Shown piece after piece: positions 34,517 to 43,584 of a stretch of DNA of 60,167 bases; position 1 is the stretch's first letter, and each line of letters begins with the position of its first letter. The position numbers were made by a program, and so were the translations under genes. Below the pieces are notes generated by a model. That model was not told the DNA's origin, made no database searches, and saw only the letters and a list, made by a program, of their open reading frames with translations. Origin of the DNA: Phycisphaera sp. (lineage in GTDB: Bacteria; Planctomycetota; Phycisphaerae; Phycisphaerales; Phycisphaeraceae); assembly GCA_028285385.1 (NCBI GenBank), contig JANQPR010000045.1, positions 1 to 60,167 on the forward strand, given 5' to 3'.

Positions 34517-35731
34517 TCAGCGGCGTCGGCGAAAAAGTCCGGCCCCGCTCAGCGCGAGTAAGCCCGCGGCGGGTTCGGGGACGGACGCCCCAGAGAAATC
34601 CGGCGCCGCGGTCGCGCCCCAGTTCTGCAGCACCAGGTCGAGGTCGCCTTGCTCGACCTGCCCGCTGCCGTTGAGGTCGCCGGTCGTCCAGGTGCTGTCG
34701 GTTGAGCCCCAGTTCTGGAGCACGGCGTCCAAGTCGCCCTGCTCGACCTGGCCGTTGCGGTTCGCGTCGCCGCCAAGCAGTGGGGTGCTGAGTTGTGTGA
34801 TGGCGTTGCGGCCGTAAAACACTTCGCTGGCCAAGCCACCGTTGAGCGACACGAAGCCGATCGAATTGATGAAGCCTTGTTTGGCACCGGTGATGAACGG
34901 GTGGTCGGCACCGATGTCGCCGAGATCCAGCGGCTCGATCGGTTGATCGTCGCCCAACTGCATCTCGCGAACCTCGTAGTACTGCGTCCAGCCCGACGCG
35001 GCGTCCGGTCGGTACCAGCCGGTCATCTCGTAGGCCCCGGTCGTATCATCCACGACGCGGATGCCGGTGGCGAAATGTACGTACTTGGAGTTGTCGAAGC
35101 TGCCGGCGGTGTAGAACGGGTTGGCGTTGGTGGCGACGTCGTCGTCGGGGACCACGCGGAAGCGTTGGGTGGTGCTATCGCCGGAGAAACCCGGGTTGCC
35201 GAGCAGGCCTTGACTGCCGATGGCTTCGTCGACCAGGCGAGCCCCGTTGATGTCGCCCCAGACGTTGGTCCCGGCGATACGGGCGTGGATGTCGTTGGCG
35301 CTATCGACACCGCCGTTGCCCATCGAGACTTCGATCCGGCCATCAGACGGGAACTCGGTCCCCAGGCGGATCGAACTGTAGAGCACGATCATGCCGTCCC
35401 GGGGGTCCAGCCCATCACCACCAGCGCCGAGGCCCAGGTTCGAGTTGCTCAGCTTCGGGAATCCGCCCCGGCCTTCGTCCTGCGTTAGCGCACTGCCGAA
35501 GTCAGTATTGAGCCCGAAAAACTGCTGCCGGAACCCCGTATCGAAGCTCGCCGGGATGGTGTCCCAAGTCTCGCTGAACTGGACGGTTTCGCCGTAGCTC
35601 GAGCCGAAAATCGATAGGGAAAAATCGTCCGCATCCGTCAGGTTCTGCGCGTGTGCGCCGCTCACCGAGACGGCCAAGACCGCCGCCACGGCAGTGACGT
35701 GCGAACGGGCGGGGCGTACATAGCTGTTCAT
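34517..35731 (-). CDS. PEP-CTERM protein with dockerin-like pair
   Basis: This 404-residue protein has a signal peptide (SHVTAVAAVLAVSVSGAHAQ). The beta-rich body resembles no domain I can name. Two complete dockerin-like motifs follow (GGDANRNGQ with QGDLDAVLQNWG, and GDLNGSGQ with QGDLDLVLQNWG), then SVPEPAAGLLALSGAGLFRRRR. Here both motifs keep their Asp/Asn calcium positions, unlike the other pairs in the window. ATG 35731 has GGAGG seven bases upstream. It is divergent from the oxidoreductase gene with operator D between them. Confidence 0.9.
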   Translation of the reverse strand: MNSYVRPARSHVTAVAAVLAVSVSGAHAQNLTDADDFSLSIFGSSYGETVQFSETWDTIPASFDTGFRQQFFGLNTDFGSALTQDEGRGGFPKLSNSNLGLGAGGDGLDPRDGMIVLYSSIRLGTEFPSDGRIEVSMGNGGVDSANDIHARIAGTNVWGDINGARLVDEAIGSQGLLGNPGFSGDSTTQRFRVVPDDDVATNANPFYTAGSFDNSKYVHFATGIRVVDDTTGAYEMTGWYRPDAASGWTQYYEVREMQLGDDQPIEPLDLGDIGADHPFITGAKQGFINSIGFVSLNGGLASEVFYGRNAITQLSTPLLGGDANRNGQVEQGDLDAVLQNWGSTDSTWTTGDLNGSGQVEQGDLDLVLQNWGATAAPDFSGASVPEPAAGLLALSGAGLFRRRR

Positions 35732-35799
35732 ATCAAGTCCTCCAGGCTGGTTGAGTCGGATTCGATCAATAGACAGTGTACCGCGAAAATCATCAAAAA

Positions 35800-35816
35800 T
35801 ATACAATAATTGTATC
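35800..35816. promoter_or_regulatory. Predicted operator D
   Basis: TATACA-ATAAT-TGTATC matches the palindrome at 20767 in all but one arm position. It lies 69 bases upstream of the minus-strand PEP-CTERM gene and 127 bases before the oxidoreductase gene, so it can serve both. Confidence 0.75.
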
Positions 35817-35942
35817 TTTAATCCTGAAACCGGCGTACCATCTTCGGACTGGTACGCCCACGGTGATCCGGAACTGCGGTGTACCACGCGGGACAACCAC
35901 GCTGGGCCATCCCCAGCAACCAGGCAGAGGAGTTCGAAGCCA

Positions 35943-36992
35943 ATGTTGAAGGTGGGTCTGATCGGGGTTGGCGGCATCGCAAACTCGCACATGCCGGGGT
36001 GGCGGGCGTCTGCCGATGCCGAACTGGTCGCGGGCTGCGATGTCAATGCCGACACGTTGACGGCTTGGGGGGACAAGAACGAGATCGCGACCGGCCGGCG
36101 CTATTCCTGTCCGGCAGACCTCATCAACAACGCATCGATCGACATCGTCGATATCTGTGTCCCGTCCGGCCACCACGCGGAGTTGGCGATCGCCGCGCTC
36201 GACGCCGGCAAGCACGTGTTGTGTGAGAAACCCCTGGCGTCGTCGGCAGACCAAATCCAGCAACTGATTCGAGCCCGGGACCGCAGCGGCAAGCTGCTCA
36301 TGACGGCTCAGAACATGCGCTTCGATCCGCTGAACCAGGCCGCCAAGCAGGAAGTCGCGGCCGGCAGGCTCGGAACGATCTACCACGCCCGCGGGTGGTG
36401 GCTCCGCCGAGGCGAGGTGCCGACCAGCCCGGGTTTCATCTACCAACGAAACTCCGGCGGCGGCCCGTGCATCGACCTGGGGGTGCATCACCTGGACCTC
36501 ATGCTCTGGCTCATGGGCCACCCCCGGGCAGTCAGCGTCTCCGGCACGGCCGGGTTGCACCTGGCCAACCAGCCGGGCGCGTTCTCGAGCTGGGGCGGCG
36601 AGAACATCCCCGGCGACATCGATGTCGAAGACTTCGCCGCAGGGTTCATCCGGTTCGACAACGGCGTCACGCTGATCCTCGAGGTCAGTTGGATGCTGCA
36701 CCACCCCCAGGAAGAAACCGGTCTCTGGCTCTACGGGACGCGCGCGGGGCTCCAACTCCCGGCCGCGCGGATCTTTCAAAACAACAACGAAGCGAAAGTC
36801 CGCTATGACTTGGGATTCTCCGCCCCAGAGTCCCCTCACACCTCTCACGCCGCAGAATGCATCGCGTTCGCGCGGGCCGTCGCTCATCATGAACCCAGTC
36901 CAGTGCCCGCCGAAGAATCGCTTCAGGTGCAACTGATCCTCGACTCGCTGTACGCCTCCCAACAGTCCGGCCGGGAGGTCCGCCTTGACTAG
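35943..36992 (+). CDS. Gfo/Idh/MocA-family oxidoreductase
   Basis: This 349-residue cytosolic NAD(P)-dependent enzyme has the Rossmann start [20 protein letters not shown], the catalytic-site segment EKPLA (as in [11 protein letters not shown]), and the C-terminal [20 protein letters not shown]. The family oxidises or reduces sugars and inositols. ATG 35943 follows GAGGAG and starts at the Rossmann strand; the longer open frame from 35751 runs through operator D. It is followed 152 bases later by a sulfatase gene. Confidence 0.95.
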   Translation: MLKVGLIGVGGIANSHMPGWRASADAELVAGCDVNADTLTAWGDKNEIATGRRYSCPADLINNASIDIVDICVPSGHHAELAIAALDAGKHVLCEKPLASSADQIQQLIRARDRSGKLLMTAQNMRFDPLNQAAKQEVAAGRLGTIYHARGWWLRRGEVPTSPGFIYQRNSGGGPCIDLGVHHLDLMLWLMGHPRAVSVSGTAGLHLANQPGAFSSWGGENIPGDIDVEDFAAGFIRFDNGVTLILEVSWMLHHPQEETGLWLYGTRAGLQLPAARIFQNNNEAKVRYDLGFSAPESPHTSHAAECIAFARAVAHHEPSPVPAEESLQVQLILDSLYASQQSGREVRLD

Positions 36993-37144
36993 GTTGCACT
37001 GCCGTCGGCTACACCGCCCGTAAGTTCCCTTCGGTTGACGCGGGTCCGTGCCACGGGTTGCGTACTCGGCCCTTCCACATAACTAGCGACGCACGTGCGG
37101 CTGGGTTCATCCCCTACACGCCTGACCACAGACACGACTCCGCG

Positions 37145-38626
37145 ATGCCTATGCCGAGACACAGCAATCCTCATGGTCTTCTTCGTGGCTCGTTTGCGGG
37201 CTTGGCGATTGTCAACTTGTTTGGTTGCCTGACGCAGGCCGGGTGCTCGTCGACCGCGAACCACCGCCCGCCCGCCCGACCCAACGTTCTCCTGATCTGC
37301 ATCGACGACCTCCGGCCCGAACTGGGTTGTTACGGCAAGCCCTACGTCGTGTCGCCGCACATCGACCGACTGGCTCGGAGCGGTCGACAGTTCAACCGAC
37401 ATTACGTGCAGGCCCCGACCTGTGGCGCGTCGCGGTACGCGCTGCTCACCGGACGCTACGGCCCGCCGGACAACGACGCCTTGTTCCGTCGCGCCGAACG
37501 GTTCGACCAAACCCCCGAAGCCGTACCGCCCAGCATGCCGGCGTGGTTCCGTCAGAGTGGTTACACGACGGTGTCGGTGGGTAAGGTCTCTCACCACCCC
37601 GGGGGACGTGGCGGCGACGACTGGAACGACGAGGGTCGGCCGGAGCTGCCCGGTGCCTGGGACCGACACCTCATGCCGACCGGGCCCTGGCGGCACCCGC
37701 GGGGCGCGATGCACGGCCTGGCGAACGGCGAGATCCGTCACGACGCCGGGGCGATGGATGTCTTCCAATCCGTAGAGGGCGGACACGAGCTGTACCCCGA
37801 CGGATTGATCGCCGACGCGGCCATGAGCGAACTGAGTCGGCTCGCCGGCAAACCGGACCGACCGTTTTTTCTGGCGGTGGGGCTGATCAGGCCGCACCTG
37901 CCGTTCGGCGCGCCATCAAAATACATGCAGCCCTACGCGTCACTCGAACTGCCCCCTATCCCGCACCCGGGCCAACCGATCGGGCGCACGACCTGGCATC
38001 CGTCGCGCGAGTTTATGAAGTACCACCGCTGGGGCCGGGACCCCAACCACGACCCCGAGTTTGCCGATCAAGTACGCAAACACTACCTGGCTTGCGTAAC
38101 GTACGCAGACGCCCAGGTCGGGCGAATTCTGGAAACTCTTGAGACAACCGGCGCCGCGGACCGCACCATCATCGTGCTTTGGGGAGACCACGGTTGGCAT
38201 CTCGGCGAACACGCGGTGTGGGGCAAACACACGCTCTTCGAAGAGTCGCTGCACGCTCCGCTGATTATCCGGTATTCACATGCACCGAACCCCGGCCAGG
38301 CGACGGATGCGTTGGTCGAAACCGTCGATCTGTTCCCCACGCTTTGCGAGTTAGCTGGACTCCCTCTGCCGGAGTTCACCAATGGGCGATCCCTGCGAGA
38401 CATCCTTGATGAGCCCAATGCAGCCGGTAAACCGGCAGTTTCATATTTCCGAGATATGTGGACGATCCGTACGCGCAAACACCGCTTGATCGTTCACGGC
38501 GACGGCTACATGGAGTTGTACGAACACGCGAGCGAAGACGCCGAGTCTCGAAACATCACGGCAACAAACCCCGAACTCGCTGAACATCTACTGAATCAAC
38601 TAAACGCACGCATCGCTTCACCGTGA
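37145..38626 (+). CDS. S1-family sulfatase, iduronate-2-sulfatase-like
   Basis: This 493-residue sulfatase has a signal peptide or lipoprotein-like segment ending QAGC (Cys34), and [18 protein letters not shown] as the metal block. The active-site motif is CGASR (Cys93-Arg97) followed by YALLTGR. The Pro of the usual CxPxR is Ala, which the family tolerates. The region [22 protein letters not shown] is typical of the iduronate sulfatase-like subfamily. The C-terminal block [16 protein letters not shown] completes the site. ATG 37145 was chosen to give the signal peptide. Confidence 0.92.
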   Translation: MPMPRHSNPHGLLRGSFAGLAIVNLFGCLTQAGCSSTANHRPPARPNVLLICIDDLRPELGCYGKPYVVSPHIDRLARSGRQFNRHYVQAPTCGASRYALLTGRYGPPDNDALFRRAERFDQTPEAVPPSMPAWFRQSGYTTVSVGKVSHHPGGRGGDDWNDEGRPELPGAWDRHLMPTGPWRHPRGAMHGLANGEIRHDAGAMDVFQSVEGGHELYPDGLIADAAMSELSRLAGKPDRPFFLAVGLIRPHLPFGAPSKYMQPYASLELPPIPHPGQPIGRTTWHPSREFMKYHRWGRDPNHDPEFADQVRKHYLACVTYADAQVGRILETLETTGAADRTIIVLWGDHGWHLGEHAVWGKHTLFEESLHAPLIIRYSHAPNPGQATDALVETVDLFPTLCELAGLPLPEFTNGRSLRDILDEPNAAGKPAVSYFRDMWTIRTRKHRLIVHGDGYMELYEHASEDAESRNITATNPELAEHLLNQLNARIASP

Positions 38627-38693
38627 GACCCTTGACCACCGGCATCGAGAGGATTGCGGAAAGGAAAAGCTCGAGAAAAACCAACCCCGGTAA

Positions 38694-38901
38694 CCACACT
38701 TCACTCAGATGGCCGACGAGTCGCGGTTCGCCATGGTCGGCTTGTGGGAAGCGTGGACCGCCTCCGACGGGTCCGAGACCGACACCTACGCGATCCTCAC
38801 CACGTCGGTGAACGAGACCATGCGTCCGATCCACGAACGCACGCCGGTGATCCTGGAAGACGAAAACCAAGCCGATCGTTGGCTGGGCGGCCAAGCAAGA
38901 T
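38694..38901 (+). pseudogene. SRAP (YedK/HMCES-like) fragment
   Basis: Codons reading HFTQMADESRFAMVGLWEAW, then ILTTSVNETMRPIHERTPVIL and DRWLGG match the C-terminal half of SOS response-associated peptidase proteins. These crosslink to abasic sites in ssDNA through an N-terminal Cys. The N-terminal half with that Cys is absent (a stop codon precedes), and the frame is interrupted at 38901 where an IS3-type end begins. The gene is a remnant. Confidence 0.85.
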
Positions 38902-39104
38902 TGACCTGCCCCCACGATTCATATCACGGACTACGTTAGTCCAGTGATCGCGTTGTCCCCCTGAAGAGGCGGGCGGAGCGTAGCGGAGCCCGGCTCTTCA
39001 ACCCACCAAGCCTCGGGGGCCGACGACCGGTAGCCCAGCGAGCTGTGCGGCCGAACCGTGTTGTATTGCACCCGCCAGCGTTCGATCGACATCTTCGCCT
39101 CGTG
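38902..39104 (-). mobile_element. IS3-family remnant: end repeat and transposase C-terminus
   Basis: TGACCTGCCCCC (38902-38913) is an IS3-type terminal sequence. On the minus strand, 39104 to the TAG at 38931-38933 encodes HEAKMSIERWRVQYNTVRPH followed by SSLGYRSSAPEAWW, the conserved end of IS3-family OrfB transposases. The rest of the element is missing, so it is not mobile. The element end lies directly against the SRAP fragment. Confidence 0.85.
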
Positions 39105-39179
39105 CTGAGCTCTCTTGCGCCTTTGCGATGGGCCATCGGTTTGTGGGGGCTTGCGGCGTCTGATGCCCTGTTAAGGAAG

Positions 39180-39574
39180 TGGAGCCGGGGGGATTCGAAC
39201 CCCCGTGTCGTGACAGTCGGAGGGCGGGCGCTACGCGCGTAGTCGGTTCTTGAGTCTCGGCCGGTGCGTGGCTGCCGACAGCCGTTCACCGGCCCAGCCG
39301 AAGGAGTGTTTAACCCGCGGGCACTGCGGCGCTACCGTTGGGCGAGCCCGTTGTCAGTCACCCCTCGTCGCCACGGGCCCAACGAGCGAGGGGTGTTGCG
39401 GCCTTGTTGAATCGAATCAACTCAGGCGGCGAGACGGACCGGGCTATCGAAGCCGATCCGACCAGCGATGGAATCGTTGGCATTTGTGTTGCGCATCCTT
39501 GTTGACGCGGCCGGGATGCTCCGCGACGCGCTCCCACCAACCGGAAACCTGTCCGGTCGATTCCAGTCGGCCCC
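39180..39574 (-). ncRNA. ssrA: Transfer-messenger RNA
   Basis: On the minus strand the 5' end GGGGCCGACTGGAATCGACC and the 3' end GGGGGTTCGAATCCCCC followed by CGGCTCCA form the tRNA-like domain. GGGGCCG pairs with CGGCTCC. CCA is not fully encoded. The internal tag frame (39481-39422) reads ANDSIAGRIGFDSPVRLAA then TGA, ending in the LAA degradation signal. A TATAAT box lies 20 bases upstream of the mature 5' end. tmRNA rescues stalled ribosomes with SmpB. Confidence 0.95.
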
Positions 39575-39594
39575 AGTTGTCAAAGAACGAACTG

Positions 39595-39617
39595 ATTATA
39601 CGCGTCGGTCCGACGCG
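39595..39617 (-). promoter_or_regulatory. tmRNA -10 box with adjacent 17-bp palindrome
   Basis: The -10 box TATAAT is at 39600-39595 on the minus strand. Immediately upstream, 39601-39617 is a perfect palindrome (CGCGTCGG-A-CCGACGCG), filling the interval where the -35/-10 spacer would be. No good -35 box is visible. The palindrome could also help end the comEC transcript, which stops at 39668. Confidence 0.5.
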
Positions 39618-39667
39618 GCGTTCGTCGACCGCCCGGAAAACCTGTATGGGTTCACGGGCGCGAACGG

Positions 39668-42223
39668 TCAATCTGCATCGTCTATTTTCACGGTTGAGAT
39701 GAACGGCTCCACGTCGACCCGGCCGTCCGCGAAGAACTGCACGGCGGTCATCCCGCGGCGGTCGCTGACGAACCGGCGGATCGGCTGGCCGGCGAGCACC
39801 GGGGCCCATCGGTCGTCGCGGAGCCGGTCCGGGCCGGAGGACTGCAGCACGAGGTCCGGCGACAACGCGTCGAGCCAGGCGGCGGAGGCGTCGGTGAAGC
39901 TGCCGTGGTGGGGGAGGTCGGCGGCGTCAACGTCGAGTTTTGCGCGGGCTGCGTCGTCGTCGAAGAGGACCGACATCGCGTCTTCCTGGATGTCCCCGGT
40001 TAGGAGTGCGGTGTGCCCGCCGGCCTCGAAACGCAGCACGAGCGAGTGGTCGTTCGACCGCTCCGCGACGAATCCGGGCATCGGCCAGAGCGCCTCGGCG
40101 CGCGCTCGACCGAGCGCTTCGGTCCAGCCGGCGGTCACGGGCTGTGGCGCGAGCTGCTCATCGGCCAGCCAGTTCACCAGCTTGGCCGTCGCGCGGTCCG
40201 GGTGGGCTTTGGCTTCGGCGAGGACCTCCGGCGAGCAGAGCACACGCCCGATCGGCACGGCTTTCACGAGATCGGGCACGCCGGAGAAGTGGTCGAGGTC
40301 GGCGTGCGAGAGCACGAGCGTGTCGATGCGTTTAACGCCGAGGCGGTGCAGCGCGGGCACGACGCTCCGCCGGCCGACCTGCGGGTAGTTCTGTGAGCCG
40401 CAGTCGAAGAGCAGTGTTTCGTCGCCGCTTTGCACGAGCAAGCAAGACCCGTCGCCAACGGCGAGCATCGTGATCGACATCGCCGGCTTCTCGCGTAGCC
40501 AGCGTTGGACGATGCCCTGCTCCCAGACGAACCAGGCGGAGACAAAGACGGTGAGCGCCACGATGACCGAGCGGCGTTGCTTTAGCCCGTTGGCCAGCAG
40601 GAAGAAGCCGAACGCCGTCGCGACGAGCGCCCACGCGACGCCGACGGGTTGCCGCAACGTAAAAGACGAACCCGGCCAGGTGTCAGCGCGCTCCGCGAGG
40701 GTGACCAATCCGTCGACTGCCCAGCCCAACGGGCCGGACAGCAACAGGCCTGCGCTGGGCAACGCCAACCCGACGAGGATCTTGAGATACCCAAGTGCGA
40801 GCACGGCCACCAACGCCGGCCAGGCGAGCAGCGACAGCAACACGGCCAACGGGCTGACCACGCCGAAGTGGTACGCGACGATGGGCAGCACCGCGACAAA
40901 CGCCGCGATGCTCACGGCCAGGTAATCCACCGCGGCGCGGGTGAACAGCAGCAGCGGCGTCGGGTGCCGGACGGGCACGAGCGGCTCGGGCCAGAGGCGT
41001 CGGCTGACGGGTTTTGCGAAGGCCATGATCGCTGCCACCGCCGCGAAGCTGAGTTGGAACCCCGCGGCGAACAACTCGCCGGGACGCCAGAGCAGGACCG
41101 CGATCGCCGCAAACGCGAACGCCCGCGTCGGTTTCACGTGTCGCCCCAACGCGGCGGGCAGGAAGAACGCCGACGCCATGATGGTGGCACGGATGATCGG
41201 CACGCGCGTCGGCAGCATCCACGCGTAGGCCAGCACGACCAGCAGCACGACGGTCGCGACCAGCCGCGGCGAGCCCGAACACGCCCGCGCGAGCGCCCAC
41301 GTCAGCAGCACGAGGATGCCTAGGTGTGCCCCTGAGATCGAGAGGATGTGCGCCATGCCGACGCGACGGAAGGTCTCGTGCAGGTCGTCGAGCGAGCGTT
41401 GCGACCGCCCCAGCAGCAGCGTCTCGAGCAGCGCGAGGCGTTCGGGTTCCCCGGCCATTCCCGTCGACAGCGCGGTCCGCGCCGCGCGGTTGACGCGTTC
41501 CGATAGCGGTAGGGCGGGTATTGATTCGGTGGCACGCTTCACTTCACCGTTCCCGTCGAGGCGTGCGACGTGTGACCGTGCCGTGACCGACAGCCGGCCG
41601 ACGACGCCTTGGCTGCGCAGCCATCGCCGGTAGTCGAACTCGCCGGGGTTCTTGGTCGGGCCGACGTCGCCGAGCCAACCGAGCAAGCGGACGCGTTGCC
41701 CCTCGCGGAGGTCGAGCATCGCCTCATCGATTTTGACGAGGATGTTGCCCGACAGCGGCTCAGTCTGATCGTGCCGGACGAGTTGCTCGGTGTTGAGAGT
41801 AAAGACGGACTTCGGGCGTTCGTAGCCAAACTCGGCGAAGAAGCCGTCGTCGGGGGACGTGAGCCGGGGCGGGCTGGCGATGGTGCCGACGACCTCGGCA
41901 AGCTGCCCGTCGGCGGTGACGTAGCGCTCGACGGTGTCGGTCGGGGCCTTGTGCAAGCGGATCGCGGTGTACGCCGCGAGCAGACACACCACGAGCAGAA
42001 CGGCCACGTTTCGGCTCGGGGGTTGACGCCCGTTGGCGCGCGATGCGGGCCGGAAGTGGTGTCGCCAACCGAGCACCAACCCCAAAAGCGCGAGCAGCAG
42101 CCACGCCGCTACGCTTGGCCAGACATGCCCGAGCCAGACACCGGCCACGACCGGCACGGTCAATCGGATCGCCTCCGGCCACCCGGTGGGTTCCCGTTGC
42201 CCCGGCTCGGACGCGAACGACAT
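39668..42223 (-). CDS. comEC: ComEC/Rec2-family DNA uptake protein
   Basis: This 851-residue membrane protein has the three-part ComEC plan: an N-terminal DUF4131/OB region (GQRVRLLGWLGDVGPTKNPG, then FDYRRWLRSQGVVG), a central competence domain of many membrane helices (HILSISGAHLGIL, PTRVPIIRATIMA), and a C-terminal metallo-beta-lactamase domain. That domain has LVLSHADLDHFSG, HTALLTGDIQ and DLPHHGSF. In competent bacteria it forms the inner-membrane channel for ssDNA. It is monocistronic as far as visible, just upstream of tmRNA on the same strand. Confidence 0.95.
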   Translation of the reverse strand: MSFASEPGQREPTGWPEAIRLTVPVVAGVWLGHVWPSVAAWLLLALLGLVLGWRHHFRPASRANGRQPPSRNVAVLLVVCLLAAYTAIRLHKAPTDTVERYVTADGQLAEVVGTIASPPRLTSPDDGFFAEFGYERPKSVFTLNTEQLVRHDQTEPLSGNILVKIDEAMLDLREGQRVRLLGWLGDVGPTKNPGEFDYRRWLRSQGVVGRLSVTARSHVARLDGNGEVKRATESIPALPLSERVNRAARTALSTGMAGEPERLALLETLLLGRSQRSLDDLHETFRRVGMAHILSISGAHLGILVLLTWALARACSGSPRLVATVVLLVVLAYAWMLPTRVPIIRATIMASAFFLPAALGRHVKPTRAFAFAAIAVLLWRPGELFAAGFQLSFAAVAAIMAFAKPVSRRLWPEPLVPVRHPTPLLLFTRAAVDYLAVSIAAFVAVLPIVAYHFGVVSPLAVLLSLLAWPALVAVLALGYLKILVGLALPSAGLLLSGPLGWAVDGLVTLAERADTWPGSSFTLRQPVGVAWALVATAFGFFLLANGLKQRRSVIVALTVFVSAWFVWEQGIVQRWLREKPAMSITMLAVGDGSCLLVQSGDETLLFDCGSQNYPQVGRRSVVPALHRLGVKRIDTLVLSHADLDHFSGVPDLVKAVPIGRVLCSPEVLAEAKAHPDRATAKLVNWLADEQLAPQPVTAGWTEALGRARAEALWPMPGFVAERSNDHSLVLRFEAGGHTALLTGDIQEDAMSVLFDDDAARAKLDVDAADLPHHGSFTDASAAWLDALSPDLVLQSSGPDRLRDDRWAPVLAGQPIRRFVSDRRGMTAVQFFADGRVDVEPFISTVKIDDAD

Positions 42224-42289
42224 GGCCCGCGATGCTACCGCACGCGACTGATGCGGCCGAGCTTTGCCCGTGGTGCTGCTGGCGACAGG

Positions 42290-42310
42290 CCGCGTTGCGT
42301 GGCAACGCGG
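42290..42310. repeat. 21-bp hairpin element, copy 1
   Basis: CCGCGTTGC (42290-42298) pairs with GCAACGCGG (42302-42310) around GTG. The identical element in reverse orientation is at 46802-46822. It lies in the spacer between the comEC start and the kinase stop. Confidence 0.6.
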
Positions 42311-42354
42311 TCATGCAAGCAGACGAAACAGAAACCGAAAACAGACGTTGTCGC

Positions 42355-43275
42355 TTACGCCCCGCGTGTGCCTGCGTTGCCGACTTCGCTGGTGTCGTCC
42401 ATCGGCGTGGGCTGGGGCTTGCCGGCTGCGGCGGCTTGGTTGCGCTTGATCTGCGCGATGGCCATGTCCAGGCGTTCGATGACGGTCCGCATGCCGTCCG
42501 GCCGGTCCTCGGGCTTGCGTTGGCAGCAGTCCATGATCAGCGACGACAGGGCCGGCGTCATCTGCGGGTTCAGCTCGATCGGCGGCGTGATCTTCTTGTA
42601 GTCGTCGCCGCCCTTGAGTTGGACGCCCGCCTGGTTCCGGCGGGTGAACACGGTCGGGATGTTCTTGCCGGTCAGCAGCCAGTACATCGTCGCGCCCAGG
42701 CAGAACACGTCGGTCTGCTCGGTGATGGCTTGGCGTTTGACCTGCTCGGGGGCGATGTAGTCCGGCGTGCCCTGGATGCGTTCCTTGACTGTGTTCTTCG
42801 GGCAGCTCTGGCCGAAGTCGATGATCTTCACGACGCCGTCGCCGGTCACCATGATGTTGTTGGGCTTGATGTCGGCGTGCACATACCCGTCGTCGTGCAT
42901 CGACTTCAGCGCCGCGGCCACGTCCCGGCAGACCTGCACGGTCTTGAGCATGCTCGGCGGGCGATACTCCTCGAGGGTCAGTCCATCGACCATCTCCATC
43001 ACGACCACGACCTCGCTCACGCGGATCAGCTCCCGGAGCTTGACCACCTTGAAGCTCTTGCGGAGCTGCGGGTGGTCGAACTTGCTGGCGATCTGGTGCT
43101 CGGCGACGGCCTGATCGATGTACCGCTGGTCTTGCGGAGCTTTTTTGGTGACGCGTTTGAGACAGAACTGGGTGCCGTGCTTGTCGCGGGCGGCGTACAG
43201 AACACTGCCCGCGCCCTTGCCGAGGGTGGAGACGATGTCGTATCCCGCGATCTGGTGATACTTCGACATAGGCAC
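42355..43275 (-). CDS. Hanks-type serine/threonine protein kinase
   Basis: This 306-residue soluble kinase shows the full catalytic set: a glycine-rich loop (LGKGAGSVLYAA, 18-29), Lys40, Glu59 of helix C, HADIKPNN with Asp135, DFG with Asp153, and APE (175-177), followed by RPDGM. There is no transmembrane segment or sensor domain; the tail (270-306) is low complexity. Targets are unknown. Upstream, 43276-43584 carries no evident gene. Confidence 0.95.
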   Translation of the reverse strand: MPMSKYHQIAGYDIVSTLGKGAGSVLYAARDKHGTQFCLKRVTKKAPQDQRYIDQAVAEHQIASKFDHPQLRKSFKVVKLRELIRVSEVVVVMEMVDGLTLEEYRPPSMLKTVQVCRDVAAALKSMHDDGYVHADIKPNNIMVTGDGVVKIIDFGQSCPKNTVKERIQGTPDYIAPEQVKRQAITEQTDVFCLGATMYWLLTGKNIPTVFTRRNQAGVQLKGGDDYKKITPPIELNPQMTPALSSLIMDCCQRKPEDRPDGMRTVIERLDMAIAQIKRNQAAAAGKPQPTPMDDTSEVGNAGTRGA

Positions 43276-43584
43276 GCACGGCGGGCCGAAACACAGCTAA
43301 GTCGCGTCCTGACAAGCACATCCGACGCGATTCGCACGGCAGGCCCGGTGGATCAGGATGTCCGGAATGACCGGATAACGTATGCCCACAGCTTACCGCC
43401 CCAACGCGGATCTCACAATTTCATTGCCGGCCATTTTCTCCCCAGCTTGCCCAAAGTCACGATGCCCGGCGGCTTCACCGGCATAGAACCCCCGGCGTGA
43501 CGTAGGCGAGTCGAGCCCACGCCAAGCGACAACCCGCACTTGGGCGGCGCGGGTCTCAACAGACTTGGAATGGCGGGGCGGCCT
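43276..43584. other. Spacer without recognisable gene
   Basis: About 310 bases between the kinase start and the amidase stop (both minus strand). Short GC-rich inverted repeats occur, for instance CCGGAATGACCGG near 43360, but no open frame with family features is present. It presumably contains the kinase promoter. Confidence 0.5.
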
